From Phytopseudomonas seleniipraecipitans (lineage in GTDB: Bacteria; Pseudomonadota; Gammaproteobacteria; Pseudomonadales; Pseudomonadaceae), in contig NZ_FNBM01000002.1 in NCBI RefSeq assembly GCF_900102335.1, forward strand, positions 434,001-498,000: DNA of 64,000 bases, read 5' to 3'. Made by a program: the position numbers and the translations under genes. Within the stretch, counting starts at the first letter, position 1; each line of letters opens with the position of its first letter. This document shows positions 23,538 to 32,543 of the stretch, piece after piece. A model generated the notes under the pieces. That model had not been told where the DNA came from. It saw only the letters and a program-made list of their open reading frames with translations, and did no database searches.

Positions 23538-23560
23538 GGCCTGCCCCGCTGCAGGCCTTT
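23538..23560 (+). terminator. Probable smpB terminator
   Basis: GGCCTGC-N6-GCAGGCC hairpin 8 bases after the smpB stop, followed by TTTACCTT. Confidence 0.55.
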
Positions 23561-23589
23561 ACCTTGCCATAGTTAGCCGACAGCCAATC

Positions 23590-24372
23590 TCAGGCTTTGG
23601 AACCCGCCGTCTTGCCTCGACGCTGTGCGCGTAGCTCGCGGACTTCCTGCTGCATGGCGCCAGCCAGAACCTCCTGCACATAGTCGATGTGCTGGTTGGA
23701 CAGCCCTCGCGCCTCTTCGGCCCGCCCTTCGATGATTGCCTCGTACAGCGCGCGATGCTGCGCATTGAGCATGCTGCGGGTTTCGCCGCGCAGGGCATAC
23801 ATGCCACCGATGTTGGTCACCACATTGCGCTTGAGCAGGTCGAACAGGCCGCGAATGGTGTGCAGCAACACCGCATTGTGGCTGGCCTCGGCAATCGCCA
23901 AGTGGAAATTGGCGTCGGCCGCTCCCTCCTCCGCGCGAGTCACTTCACCGGCGCGCCCATAACAGTCCTGCAGCCGATCGAACGCTTCGCTCAAGCGCTG
24001 GCGATCTCGATCCGTCGCCCGCAGCGCAGCGTAGTACGCACAGGACCCCTCGAGGGTATGCCGGAATTCGAGGAGGTCGCGCTGCACATCGCTGTTGTTC
24101 TCCAGCAGGTGTAACAGCGGATCACTGAACGTGGAGCCGACGCTGTCGCAAACGTAGGTGCCGCCACCCTGGCGGCTGAGCAACAACCCCTTGGCGACCA
24201 GTTTCTGGATCGCTTCGCGCAACGAGGGGCGAGACACGCCGAACTGCTCGGCCAGAACGCGCTCGGCGGGCAGACGCTCACCGGCCTTGAGCGTGCCTTC
24301 GAGAATCATGGTTTCGACCTGCCCGGCGATGTCGTCCGACAAACGCCGCTGACGCACCTGACCCACTTCCAT
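23590..24372 (-). CDS. lldR: Lactate-responsive FadR/GntR regulator LldR
   Basis: LldR represses the lactate-use genes until lactate binds. The 260-residue protein has an N-terminal GntR winged helix (LPAERVLAEQFGVSRPSLREAIQKL, about 33-57) and a C-terminal FCD ligand domain with metal-site-type residues (EFRHTLEG, FHLAIAEASHN). It is very close to the LldR type seen upstream of lldPD in other pseudomonads. I start at the ATG complement ending 24372 (MEVGQVRQRRLSDD). It is divergent from lldP, with the palindromic operator in the shared gap. Confidence 0.94.
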   Translation of the reverse strand: MEVGQVRQRRLSDDIAGQVETMILEGTLKAGERLPAERVLAEQFGVSRPSLREAIQKLVAKGLLLSRQGGGTYVCDSVGSTFSDPLLHLLENNSDVQRDLLEFRHTLEGSCAYYAALRATDRDRQRLSEAFDRLQDCYGRAGEVTRAEEGAADANFHLAIAEASHNAVLLHTIRGLFDLLKRNVVTNIGGMYALRGETRSMLNAQHRALYEAIIEGRAEEARGLSNQHIDYVQEVLAGAMQQEVRELRAQRRGKTAGSKA

Positions 24373-24513
24373 TGCCACAACCCCATTCGAATAAGCCAAG
24401 CCCCTGGACGGCGCAGCGCTGCCTGGACAAGAAGCGCGACATTCTACGACCAAAGTCTGGATGAGGCGATTTGACAGCCATTTACCGGACCTTTTAACCT
24501 GTCGATCATCACC

Positions 24514-24538
24514 TGTAAATTGGTCTTACCAATTTACA
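24514..24538 (+). promoter_or_regulatory. LldR operator
   Basis: A perfect palindrome with 11-base arms around CTT; the core is AATTGGT-N3-ACCAATT, the type bound by LldR and related FadR-subfamily proteins (PdhR in E. coli also uses ATTGGTnnnACCAAT). It lies 114 bases upstream of lldP and 142 upstream of lldR, in the only AT-rich stretch of the gap. Confidence 0.88.
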
Positions 24539-24651
24539 TTACAACAACAATAACCATGAGGTCACACCATGACGCCTCGTCAGGCCATGCCGCAGCTACC
24601 TGCTCTTCCTTTCACGCGCCTCTTGCGCCGCTGCGGGGAGTGAGTGCCACC

Positions 24652-26346
24652 ATGTCCACCGGAATTCTCGCTTTACTGGCTTTTTCGCCAATCCTTCTGG
24701 CCGCACTCCTGCTCGTCGGTCTGCGCTGGCCGGCCAAGCGCGCCATGCCGCTGGTCTATCTGGTCACCGCGGCGATCGGTCTGTTTGCCTGGGACATGAG
24801 CTTCAACCGAGTGCTGGCCTCCACCCTGCAGGGTTTGCTGATTACTGTAGGTGTGCTGTGGATCATTTTCGGCGCCATCCTGCTGCTCAATACGCTCAAG
24901 CATTCGGGCGGCATCCTCGCCATTCGCTCGGGGTTTGCCACCATCAGCCCGGACCGTCGCATCCAGACGATCATCATCGCCTGGCTGTTCGGCTGCTTTA
25001 TCGAAGGTGCTTCAGGTTTCGGCACGCCAGCGGCGGTTGCCGCACCACTGTTGGTTGCCATCGGCTTTCCCGCCATGGCGGCCGTATTGATGGGCATGCT
25101 GGTACAGAGCACGCCGGTTTCCTTCGGAGCGGTCGGCACGCCGATAATCGTTGGTGTGAACACCGGGCTGGATACCGCCACCATCGGCGCACAACTGATC
25201 GAGAACGGCTCGTCGTGGGCGCAATTCCTGCAATTGATCACCAGCCAGGTAGCGATCATTCACGCACTGGTCGGTGTGGCTATTCCGGTGTTTATGGTGA
25301 TGATGCTGACCCGCTTCTTCGGTCAGGAAAAAAGCTGGAAGGCGGGCCTGGAGGCGCTGCCCTTCGCGCTCTTCGCCGGTCTCGCCTTCGTGCTGCCCTA
25401 CGCGGCAACTGGCGTGCTGCTGGGCCCGGAATTTCCTTCACTGATCGGTGGGCTGGTAGGTTTGGCTATCGTCACCAGCGCCGCCCGCTACGGGTTTCTG
25501 GTGCCTAAAAAGACCTGGGATTTCGCTCCGGCAGACAAGTGGCCAAGCGAATGGCTGGGCAGCGTTGAAATCAAGCTGGACAACCTGACGGCCAAACCGA
25601 TGGGTGCTGTGCGCGCCTGGCTTCCCTATGTACTGGTTGGCGCTTTGCTGGTCATCAGCAGGGTTTTCCCATCAGTTGGCAACGCCCTCAAGGCGGTTGT
25701 GGTGAATTTCCCCGACCTGCTCGGTGAGGTCGGCGTGAGCGCAAACTTCCAGCCGCTGTACCTGCCGGGCGGCATTCTGGTTGCGGTCGTGCTGGCGACA
25801 TTCTTCCTGCACGGCATGAAAGTGCGCGAGCTGAGCGCGGCGGTCAGGGAATCCTCCAGCGTCCTGCTCAGCGCCGGTTTCGTTCTGCTGTTCACCGTGC
25901 CGATGGTGCGCATTCTGATCAACTCCGGCGTGAATGGCGCCGAGTTGGCCAGCATGCCGATTCTCATGGCTCGCTGGGTAGCCGACAGCGTAGGCGGCGT
26001 GTACCCGCTGCTGGCTCCGAGCATCGGCGCGCTGGGCGCGTTCATTGCCGGCTCGAACACAGTCAGCAACATGATGTTCAGCCAGTTCCAGTTTGGCGTA
26101 GCCAGCAGCCTGGGTATTTCCAGTGCGCTGATCGTCGCAGTGCAGGCGATAGGCGCAGCAGCCGGCAACATGGTGGCGATTCATAACGTGGTCGCCGCTT
26201 CCGCCACTGTCGGGCTGCTTGGCCGTGAAGGAAGTATCCTGCGCAAAACCATCTGGCCGACGCTGTATTACGTGATCTTTACTGGTGTGATCGCACTGAT
26301 CGCCATTTACCTGCTGGGTATCAGTGACCCACTGGTTGGCGTGTAA
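24652..26346 (+). CDS. lldP: L-lactate permease
   Basis: LldP is a proton-coupled lactate uptake carrier of the LctP family in the inner membrane. The 564-residue protein has about 12-14 membrane segments and the family blocks [21 protein letters not shown] and [18 protein letters not shown] start at [16 protein letters not shown] (GGGGAG about 12 bases upstream); the frame is open upstream into the operator region. It is first in lldP-lldD-dld and regulated by LldR through the operator upstream. Confidence 0.96.
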   Translation: MSTGILALLAFSPILLAALLLVGLRWPAKRAMPLVYLVTAAIGLFAWDMSFNRVLASTLQGLLITVGVLWIIFGAILLLNTLKHSGGILAIRSGFATISPDRRIQTIIIAWLFGCFIEGASGFGTPAAVAAPLLVAIGFPAMAAVLMGMLVQSTPVSFGAVGTPIIVGVNTGLDTATIGAQLIENGSSWAQFLQLITSQVAIIHALVGVAIPVFMVMMLTRFFGQEKSWKAGLEALPFALFAGLAFVLPYAATGVLLGPEFPSLIGGLVGLAIVTSAARYGFLVPKKTWDFAPADKWPSEWLGSVEIKLDNLTAKPMGAVRAWLPYVLVGALLVISRVFPSVGNALKAVVVNFPDLLGEVGVSANFQPLYLPGGILVAVVLATFFLHGMKVRELSAAVRESSSVLLSAGFVLLFTVPMVRILINSGVNGAELASMPILMARWVADSVGGVYPLLAPSIGALGAFIAGSNTVSNMMFSQFQFGVASSLGISSALIVAVQAIGAAAGNMVAIHNVVAASATVGLLGREGSILRKTIWPTLYYVIFTGVIALIAIYLLGISDPLVGV

Positions 26347-26429
26347 CGATAAGTCGCCAATGCGCCTCGGCACTGCCGGGGCGCTGCCGTACAAAAGTCC
26401 CCTACTCTTTTCTGCCACGGGATGAGCCC

Positions 26430-27569
26430 ATGATCATTTCTGCCTCCACCGACTACCGCGCCGCGGCGCAACGTCGCCTGCCGCCGTTCCTGTTTCACTA
26501 CATCGATGGCGGCGCCTATGCGGAGTACACACTCAAGCGCAACGTCGACGACCTCGCCAGTATCGCCCTGCGCCAGCGTGTGCTGCGCAACATGTCCGAA
26601 CTGAGCCTGGAAACCCAACTGTTCGGCGAGACGCTGGCGATGCCGGTGGCCCTGGCTCCGGTCGGTCTCACCGGCATGTACGCGCGCCGCGGCGAGGTGC
26701 AGGCAGCCAAGGCGGCTGCGGACAAGGGTATTCCGTTTACCCTGTCCACGGTCTCGGTGTGCCCGATCGAAGAAGTGGCCCCGGCGATCAGCCGGCCGAT
26801 GTGGTTCCAGCTGTACGTCCTGAAAGACCGCGGCTTCATGAAGAATGCCCTGGAGCGCGCCAAGGCCGCCGGCGTAACCACCCTGGTGTTTACCGTCGAC
26901 ATGCCGACGCCGGGCGCCCGCTACCGTGATGCCCATTCGGGCATGAGCGGCGCCAATGCCGCTATGCGCCGCATGCTGCAGGCCTTTACTCACCCGGCGT
27001 GGGCGCTGGATGTGGGCCTTCTGGGCAAGCCCCACGACCTCGGCAACATCTCCGCTTACCGCGGTCACCCGACCGGCCTGGCCGACTATATCGGCTGGCT
27101 GGGCGCCAACTTCGACCCGTCGATCTCTTGGAAGGACCTGGAGTGGATCCGCGAGTTCTGGGATGGTCCGATGGTCATCAAAGGCATTCTTGACCCTGAC
27201 GATGCGCGCGATGCGATCCGCTTCGGCGCCGACGGCATTGTCGTGTCCAATCATGGCGGTCGCCAGCTCGACGGTGTGCTGTCCAGCGCCCGAGCGTTGC
27301 CGGCGATTGCCGACGCGGTGAAGGGTGACCTTAAAATTCTTGCCGACTCGGGCATTCGCAGCGGCCTGGACGTCGTACGCATGATCGCCCTGGGCGCCGA
27401 CACGGTGATGCTCGGCCGTGCCTTCATTTACGCGCTGGCCGCCGCTGGCGGTGCCGGCGTAAGCAACCTGCTGAGCCTGATCGAGAAGGAAATGCGCGTG
27501 GCCATGGTGCTGACCGGCGCCAAATCCATTGCCGAGATCAGCGCTGAGTCGCTGGTTCGGGAGCTCTGA
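26430..27569 (+). CDS. lldD: L-lactate dehydrogenase, FMN-dependent, quinone-linked
   Basis: LldD oxidises L-lactate to pyruvate and passes electrons to the quinone pool at the inner membrane. The 379-residue alpha-hydroxyacid oxidase has the FMN-binding barrel with LAPVGLTGM, the catalytic base His275 in SNHGGRQLD, and the substrate arginine in the same loop, Arg278. It lies 83 bases after lldP and 4 bases before dld. Confidence 0.97.
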   Translation: MIISASTDYRAAAQRRLPPFLFHYIDGGAYAEYTLKRNVDDLASIALRQRVLRNMSELSLETQLFGETLAMPVALAPVGLTGMYARRGEVQAAKAAADKGIPFTLSTVSVCPIEEVAPAISRPMWFQLYVLKDRGFMKNALERAKAAGVTTLVFTVDMPTPGARYRDAHSGMSGANAAMRRMLQAFTHPAWALDVGLLGKPHDLGNISAYRGHPTGLADYIGWLGANFDPSISWKDLEWIREFWDGPMVIKGILDPDDARDAIRFGADGIVVSNHGGRQLDGVLSSARALPAIADAVKGDLKILADSGIRSGLDVVRMIALGADTVMLGRAFIYALAAAGGAGVSNLLSLIEKEMRVAMVLTGAKSIAEISAESLVREL

Positions 27570-27573
27570 GGCC

Positions 27574-29286
27574 ATGACTGCGATAAGCCGCGACGCGCTG
27601 CTGGCGACCCTGCGCGATGCCGTGGGCAGTGAACATGTGCTCACCGATGAACAGAACACCCGCCGCTTTCGCAAGGGCCACCGCACCGGCGACGGTGGCG
27701 TGCTGGCGGTGGTGCGGCCCGGCACGCTGCTGGAGCAGTGGCGTGTGCTGCAAGCGGCTGTCGCTGCGGACCGCATCGTCATCATGCAGGCGGCCAACAC
27801 AGGCCTCACCGGTGGTTCGACCCCGGATGGCAATGACTACGACCGCGAGATCGTGCTGATCAGCACCCTGCGCATCACCGGCGTACAGCTGATCAACGAT
27901 GGCAAGCAGGTGGTATGCCTGCCCGGCGCCACGCTGGATCGCCTGGAACAGGCACTGGCTCCGCTCGACCGCGAGCCCCACTCGGTCATCGGCTCTTCCT
28001 GCATCGGCGCCTCGGTACTCGGCGGCGTGTGCAACAACTCGGGAGGTTCACTGGTGCGCCGCGGCCCGGCCTACACCGAGCTGGCGCTGTACGCGCAGGT
28101 GCGGGAAGACGGCACCCTGGAGCTGATCAATCACCTGGGCATTGATCTGGGCAATAGCCCTGAGGAAATCCTCACTCGCCTGCAGCGCGGCGACTACAGC
28201 CCGTTCCAAGTCAGCAACGAAGGCACCGGCAAAGCCTCGGACGGCAGCTACGCCGAATACGTACGCGACGTCGATGCCGACACGCCAGCGCGCTTCAACG
28301 CCGACCCGTCGCGGCTGTTCGAAGCGTCCGGCTCAGCCGGCAAGTTGTGCCTGTTCGCCGTGCGCCTGGATACCTTTCGCAAAGAGCCGAGCACCGTCTT
28401 CTATATCGGCAGCAATGACCCGCATGACCTCACCGAGGTGCGCCGTCACCTGCTCAGCCAGTTGCCCAGCCTGCCGATTGCCGGGGAGTACATTCACCGC
28501 ACTGCCTTCGACATCGGCGAGCGATACGGCAAGGACACCTTTCTGGTCATCGACAAGTTCGGCACTGCCAAGGTGCCGGCAGCCTTCGCGCTGAAAAGCC
28601 GCGTCGATGGTTTCTTCGAGCGTTTCGGCCTGCGCGGCGTCAGTGATCGAGCCATTCAGCTGTTGATGAACCTGCTGCCCAGCCATCTGCCGCAGCGTAT
28701 GCGCCAGTACCGTGACCGCTTCGAGCATCACCTGCTGGTTCGCGTCGCCAACGACAGCCGGGAGCAGACCCGGACGTTTTTGGATGCGTTTTTCGGAGAG
28801 CGCAATAGCGGCGCATTTTTCGAGTGCGATGCCGACGAAGGTCGCAGAGCATTCCTGCATCGCTTCGCCATCGCGGGTGCAGCGATTCGCTACCGCGAGG
28901 CGCATCGTCGCGAGGTCGAGGATATCCTCGCACTGGATATCGCTCTGCGTCGCAACGACCGCGATTGGGTCGAGACGCTGCCGCCTGCAATGGAGCAGCA
29001 GATTATTCACAAGCTGTACTACGGGCACTTCTTCTGCCACGTGTTCCATCAGGATTACATCGTCAAAAAGGGCGTCGATCCGATCGCCATGGAGCACGCC
29101 ATGTGGGCACTGCTCGATGAGCGCCGCGCCGAATACCCGGCGGAGCACAACGTCGGTCACCTGTATGTGGCCAAGCCGGCATTGGCCGATTTCTATCGCG
29201 AACTGGACCCGACCAACACCTTCAACCCAGGCATCGGCCATACTTCTAAGAGCAAATATTGGGAGCCGTGCTGCGGCGACCACTGA
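27574..29286 (+). CDS. dld: D-lactate dehydrogenase, FAD-dependent, quinone-linked (Dld type)
   Basis: Dld oxidises D-lactate to pyruvate as a peripheral membrane flavoenzyme. The 570-residue protein is the length of E. coli Dld (571). It has the FAD PCMH-type domain (MQAANTGLTGGSTPDGNDYD and GSSCIGASVLGGVCNNSGGSLVRRGPAYTE), then the membrane-binding Lact-deh domain with a basic, Arg-rich stretch and KYWEPCCGDH at the end. I start at ATG 27574, 4 bases after lldD. P. aeruginosa has instead a large Fe-S/flavin D-lactate oxidase gene here, so this operon is of the E. coli/P. stutzeri kind. Confidence 0.95.
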   Translation: MTAISRDALLATLRDAVGSEHVLTDEQNTRRFRKGHRTGDGGVLAVVRPGTLLEQWRVLQAAVAADRIVIMQAANTGLTGGSTPDGNDYDREIVLISTLRITGVQLINDGKQVVCLPGATLDRLEQALAPLDREPHSVIGSSCIGASVLGGVCNNSGGSLVRRGPAYTELALYAQVREDGTLELINHLGIDLGNSPEEILTRLQRGDYSPFQVSNEGTGKASDGSYAEYVRDVDADTPARFNADPSRLFEASGSAGKLCLFAVRLDTFRKEPSTVFYIGSNDPHDLTEVRRHLLSQLPSLPIAGEYIHRTAFDIGERYGKDTFLVIDKFGTAKVPAAFALKSRVDGFFERFGLRGVSDRAIQLLMNLLPSHLPQRMRQYRDRFEHHLLVRVANDSREQTRTFLDAFFGERNSGAFFECDADEGRRAFLHRFAIAGAAIRYREAHRREVEDILALDIALRRNDRDWVETLPPAMEQQIIHKLYYGHFFCHVFHQDYIVKKGVDPIAMEHAMWALLDERRAEYPAEHNVGHLYVAKPALADFYRELDPTNTFNPGIGHTSKSKYWEPCCGDH

Positions 29287-29310
29287 AGCGAAGCGCGCCT
29301 CACAACGAAC

Positions 29311-29338
29311 AAAGGGGAGACCTCTCGGCCTCCCCTTT
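29311..29338 (+). terminator. Terminator of the lactate operon
   Basis: AAAGGGGAG / CTCCCCTTT hairpin 24 bases after the dld stop; the T tract is short. Confidence 0.7.
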
Positions 29339-29352
29339 CGTAGATGTCCTGT

Positions 29353-29513
29353 GCTGGCAATTCTGTCGCCGCTTTCCTCGCCCGCCTGGTTGGGCAGTGC
29401 GGACCCGGGTGCCGTGACGACCCGGTGGGGTCGGCGGCGCCAGCTCTCCTGATTGGGCGAGCCGGGTGGACTGTCGTCCGGGCCTTGAAACTGAGGTAAA
29501 GCTTACGCCCGGC
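29353..29513. other. GC-rich, self-complementary intergenic stretch of unknown role
   Basis: The 331-base gap between dld and the Lrp-type gene holds no convincing gene, but many complementary arms. These are CCGGGT (29405-29410) with ACCCGG (29420-29425), GCTGGC (29353-29358) with GCCAGC (29439-29444), CGCCGC with GCGGCG, CTCGCCC (29377-29383) with GGGCGAG (29455-29461), and CCGGGC (29478-29483) with GCCCGG (29507-29512). The sets partly cross, as in a pseudoknot or alternative folds. It matches no riboswitch or RNA class that I recognise on either strand, and GC content alone makes some pairing likely. Confidence 0.3.
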
Positions 29514-29617
29514 GCCGCGACCAGATATTGCAAATATTGCTCATCAAAGCATCTCTTGCGCAATTTTACGCCAATCATTCATTATTCAGCGCAAGCCAAC
29601 TATCTTTAAGCCGAATC

Positions 29618-30097
29618 ATGAACAAACTCGACCGTTACGACCTGAACATTCTTGCCGAATTGCAACGCGACGCGACCCTGTCCAATCAGGACTTGGCCGA
29701 GCGTATCGGCCTATCGCCCTCACCCTGCTCGCGACGGGTCAAACAGCTGGAGGATGACGGCTACATCGTCCAGCAAGTGGCCTTACTGGATCGCAAAAAG
29801 CTTGGCCTGAGCCTGACCGCCTATGTGCTCATCGGCATGGACCGCCACACACCCGAACGCTTCGAGCATTTCCAGGAAGAGATCCGCAAGTGCCCCGAAG
29901 TGCTGGAATGCTGCCTGGTGACCGGGATGGACGCCGACTACCAGCTCAAAGTGGTGGTGCCGGACATGGATCATTATCAGAAGCTGCTGCTCGGCACCCT
30001 GACCCGGATCGATGGGGTTTCCAGCGTGCGCTCCAGCTTCGTGCTGCAGCAGATTCTTTCCAGCACGCAATTGCCACTCCAGCATCTGCGTAGCTAA
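29618..30097 (+). CDS. Lrp/AsnC-family transcriptional regulator
   Basis: A 159-residue feast/famine regulator with an N-terminal helix-turn-helix (LSNQDLAERIGLSPSPCSRRVKQLEDDGYI, about 21-50) and a C-terminal RAM ligand/oligomerisation domain (VLECCLVTGMDADYQLKVVVPD). These proteins usually sense amino acids and act on a neighbouring gene or on themselves. No obvious target lies beside it. The AT-rich upstream sequence contains repeated ATTGC words (29526-29539) that might be an autoregulatory site. I start at MNKLDRYDLNIL; the longer open frame lacks similarity. Confidence 0.9.
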   Translation: MNKLDRYDLNILAELQRDATLSNQDLAERIGLSPSPCSRRVKQLEDDGYIVQQVALLDRKKLGLSLTAYVLIGMDRHTPERFEHFQEEIRKCPEVLECCLVTGMDADYQLKVVVPDMDHYQKLLLGTLTRIDGVSSVRSSFVLQQILSSTQLPLQHLRS

Positions 30098-30253
30098 AGG
30101 CCACGAAAAGCGCTGATTCGTTGCGAAGCACCGGCCGATAATTTTCTCATCTTCATATGGCCGAGCGGCAGGCGCTCTGGCGCAACGCTGACGGTGCTGG
30201 ATACCGGCATCAGATGTTCTGAGCTGACTACGACGCCCCCGGATGGCGCCCGC

Positions 30254-30874
30254 CTACTTGAGAGTGGGCGGCACGTCTCGCCATTCGCCCGGCTGCAGAC
30301 CGTCGAGTTGCCAGGGGCCGATGCGCACGCGCACCAGTCGCAAGGTCGGCAGCCCCACCGCGGCAGTCATGCGCCGTACCTGGCGATTGCGCCCTTCACG
30401 GATCACCAGTTCGAGCCAAGCAGTTGGCACGCTCTTGCGAAAGCGCACCGGCGGGTTGCGAGGCCACAGGATCGGCTCATCCAGCAGCCTCGCCTCGGCG
30501 GGTAGCGTCGGCCCGTCGTTGAGCTGCACGCCGTCACACAGCTGCTGGACCTGCTCAGCCGTCGGCTCCCCTTCAACCTGCACCCAGTAGGTCTTGGCCA
30601 GTTTGTGCTTGGGGTCGGCAATACGGGCCTGCAACTGACCGTCATTGGTCAACAGCAGCAGACCTTCGCTGTCGCGGTCCAGCCGGCCGGCCGGGTACAC
30701 ACCGGTTACCGGGACGAAATCCTTGAGCGTGGCGCGGCCCTGATCATCATTGAACTGGGTGAGAACGTCGAACGGCTTGTTGAGCACGAGCAACCGCGGT
30801 TCAGCAGGCGGCGCCTTGGCGGTTCGATACGGTCGTGACGCGGGGCGGGAGGGTCGGGACATGCAGAAAGCCAT
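30254..30874 (-). CDS. rluE: 23S rRNA pseudouridine synthase (RluE type)
   Basis: A 206-residue RsuA/RluB/E/F-family enzyme that, in the E. coli case, makes pseudouridine 2457 in 23S rRNA. The catalytic loop [19 protein letters not shown] contains Asp66; [29 protein letters not shown] is the C-terminal family signature. There is no N-terminal S4 domain, which fits RluE rather than RluB/F. The start may be the ATG at 30874 or the one four codons later (30862); neither has a clear ribosome site. The gaps to either side (30098-30253 and 30875-30925) show nothing recognisable. Confidence 0.88.
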   Translation of the reverse strand: MAFCMSRPSRPASRPYRTAKAPPAEPRLLVLNKPFDVLTQFNDDQGRATLKDFVPVTGVYPAGRLDRDSEGLLLLTNDGQLQARIADPKHKLAKTYWVQVEGEPTAEQVQQLCDGVQLNDGPTLPAEARLLDEPILWPRNPPVRFRKSVPTAWLELVIREGRNRQVRRMTAAVGLPTLRLVRVRIGPWQLDGLQPGEWRDVPPTLK

Positions 30875-30925
30875 TGGCAGAGCGGAACGCGCAGTTTAAC
30901 GCCTTTGCGACCCGCAGCCCGACCC

Positions 30926-31852
30926 TCAGCGCCCGCTGCGGTTGATAACCGGCGCATGCAGCGCCATCAGCTCGACGATCCAGTCGATGAACACGCGCAA
31001 CTTGGCGCTGACATGACGGTTCGGCGAGTAGGCGATGTACATCGGCATCGGTTCGAACTGCCAATCCTCGAACACCTCGACAAGCTCGCCGCTCTGCACA
31101 TGCGGCTGCGCCATGTAATGAGGCAGCCACAACGCGCCCATGCCGGCCAGACCCGCGGCCAGGTAGGCGTTGCCGTCATCGACCACCAACACATGGCGCC
31201 CCTGCACAGCGACGCGCTCGCCATCGCGGTGCATCACATACGTAAACACTTTGCCGGCTCGCCCCCACTGGAAGCCAACAATGCGGTGGTGGGTGTCGGC
31301 GAGCTGCTGTGGGTGCTCCGGGATGCCGGCGCGCTGCAGGTAGCCCGGGGTGGCATACACGCCAGACTGAAGGTCACCGACGCGGCGCGCCATCAGTGAC
31401 TGATCGGTAATCTCGCCGCCGCGGATCACGCAGTCGACGTTCTCTCCGATCAGATCGACGAGACGATCACTGACCCCCAGCGCCAGCTGGATATCCGGAT
31501 AGCGCGCATAAAAAGCCGGTAACGCGGGCACCAGAATCATCCGCGCGAACGGGCTGGGCACATCCACCCGAAGCCGCCCGCGCGGCTTGCTGGAGGCATC
31601 CGACAGGCTGGTTTCAGCATCATCCATATCAGCTAGCAGGCGCAGCACGCGCTCGTAATAGGCCGCGCCATCCGCTGTGACGTTGACTCTGCGCGTGGTG
31701 CGATTGAGCAGCTTCACGCGCAGTCGCGCCTCCAACTGCTGCACCTGCTGGGTCACGGTGGCTTTGCTGATTTGCAGGGTATCGGCCGCCTTAGTGAAGC
31801 TGCCGGTTTCGACCACGCGAGCGAATGCCCGCATCGCTTCGAATCGATCCAT
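30926..31852 (-). CDS. LysR-family transcriptional regulator
   Basis: A 308-residue LysR protein: N-terminal helix-turn-helix (MDRFEAMRAFARVVETGSFTKAADTLQISKATVTQQVQQLE) and a C-terminal effector domain (RLRVDVPSPFARMILVPALPAFYARYPDIQL). It belongs to the CrgA-like group with this MDR start. It is divergent from a RidA-family gene with a 133-base gap, so that gene is its most likely target. The effector is unknown. Confidence 0.9.
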   Translation of the reverse strand: MDRFEAMRAFARVVETGSFTKAADTLQISKATVTQQVQQLEARLRVKLLNRTTRRVNVTADGAAYYERVLRLLADMDDAETSLSDASSKPRGRLRVDVPSPFARMILVPALPAFYARYPDIQLALGVSDRLVDLIGENVDCVIRGGEITDQSLMARRVGDLQSGVYATPGYLQRAGIPEHPQQLADTHHRIVGFQWGRAGKVFTYVMHRDGERVAVQGRHVLVVDDGNAYLAAGLAGMGALWLPHYMAQPHVQSGELVEVFEDWQFEPMPMYIAYSPNRHVSAKLRVFIDWIVELMALHAPVINRSGR

Positions 31853-31985
31853 GTGGTGAGGCCTGACCATTGATTGTTTGGAGTTCCCGAACAGTGTTGC
31901 CGGTGCCAGCCGGTTTTTCCAGCCAGCAGTCCTTCCTATAGTGGCCTCACCGCTATTCGGGTCGACCTGACCCACAGGAGGCAAC

Positions 31986-32390
31986 ATGAATAACCGCGAC
32001 GTAGTTTTCCCAGCAGGCCGCCAGGCGCTTTACGAGCGCAACCGCTACTCGCCAGCTGTGCGCTGCAATGGCTTGCTGTTCGTCTCGGGCCAGGTTGGCA
32101 GCCACCCCGACGGCTCACCCGAGCCGGACCTCAAGGCACAGGTTCGCCTGGCCTTCGAGAACCTCAATGCCGTGCTCAAGGCTGCTGATTGCACCTTCGA
32201 TGACGTGGTCGACGTGACGGTGTTCATCGTCAACCCCGAAGCGCAATTCGAAACCATCTGGCAGGTGGTGCCCGAGTACTGGGGCGAGGCGCCACATCCG
32301 AACATCACCTGCGTGGGCGTCACCTGGCTGTACGGTTTTCAGTTCGAGATCAAGGTGATCGCCAAGCTACCGGAAGCGGCAGTGAAGTGA
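31986..32390 (+). CDS. RidA-family protein lacking the catalytic arginine
   Basis: A 134-residue YjgF/YER057c/UK114 fold protein (CNGLLFVSGQVGSHPDGS, FDDVVDVTVFIVNPEAQF, ITCVGVTWLYGFQFEIKVIAKL). Classical RidA deaminates 2-aminoacrylate-derived imines with an arginine in PxRxxV/C. Here the matching segment is PHPNITCVGV with Asn106 at that place, so typical imine deamination is unlikely. It may belong to one of the Rid subgroups tied to catabolic pathways. AGGAGG lies 5 bases before the ATG. It is divergent from a LysR gene. Confidence 0.88.
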   Translation: MNNRDVVFPAGRQALYERNRYSPAVRCNGLLFVSGQVGSHPDGSPEPDLKAQVRLAFENLNAVLKAADCTFDDVVDVTVFIVNPEAQFETIWQVVPEYWGEAPHPNITCVGVTWLYGFQFEIKVIAKLPEAAVK

Positions 32391-32543
32391 TCCACTGAAA
32401 CGCTTTCCGGCCAAGCGGCGGCGGGTAAGGGACGGCAGCGCGAACAGACGGTGAGCCTCGTACAAATACCTCTGTGATACACTGCGCGGCGGCCACAAGC
32501 TCCCCATCCGCCACCGCAGCCCCTACCGGAGCCGAGATTTTCG

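Noticed and set aside
29353..29513. Known riboswitch or RNase P/SRP/6S RNA in the dld-Lrp gap
   Set aside because: I checked by eye for cobalamin, TPP, glycine, fluoride, RNase P and SRP signatures on both strands and none fit.
29300..29578. 92-codon minus-strand frame over the structured gap
   Set aside because: Spans the dld terminator, has no ribosome site or similarity I recognise, and is rich in Arg/Pro as random GC-rich sequence would be.
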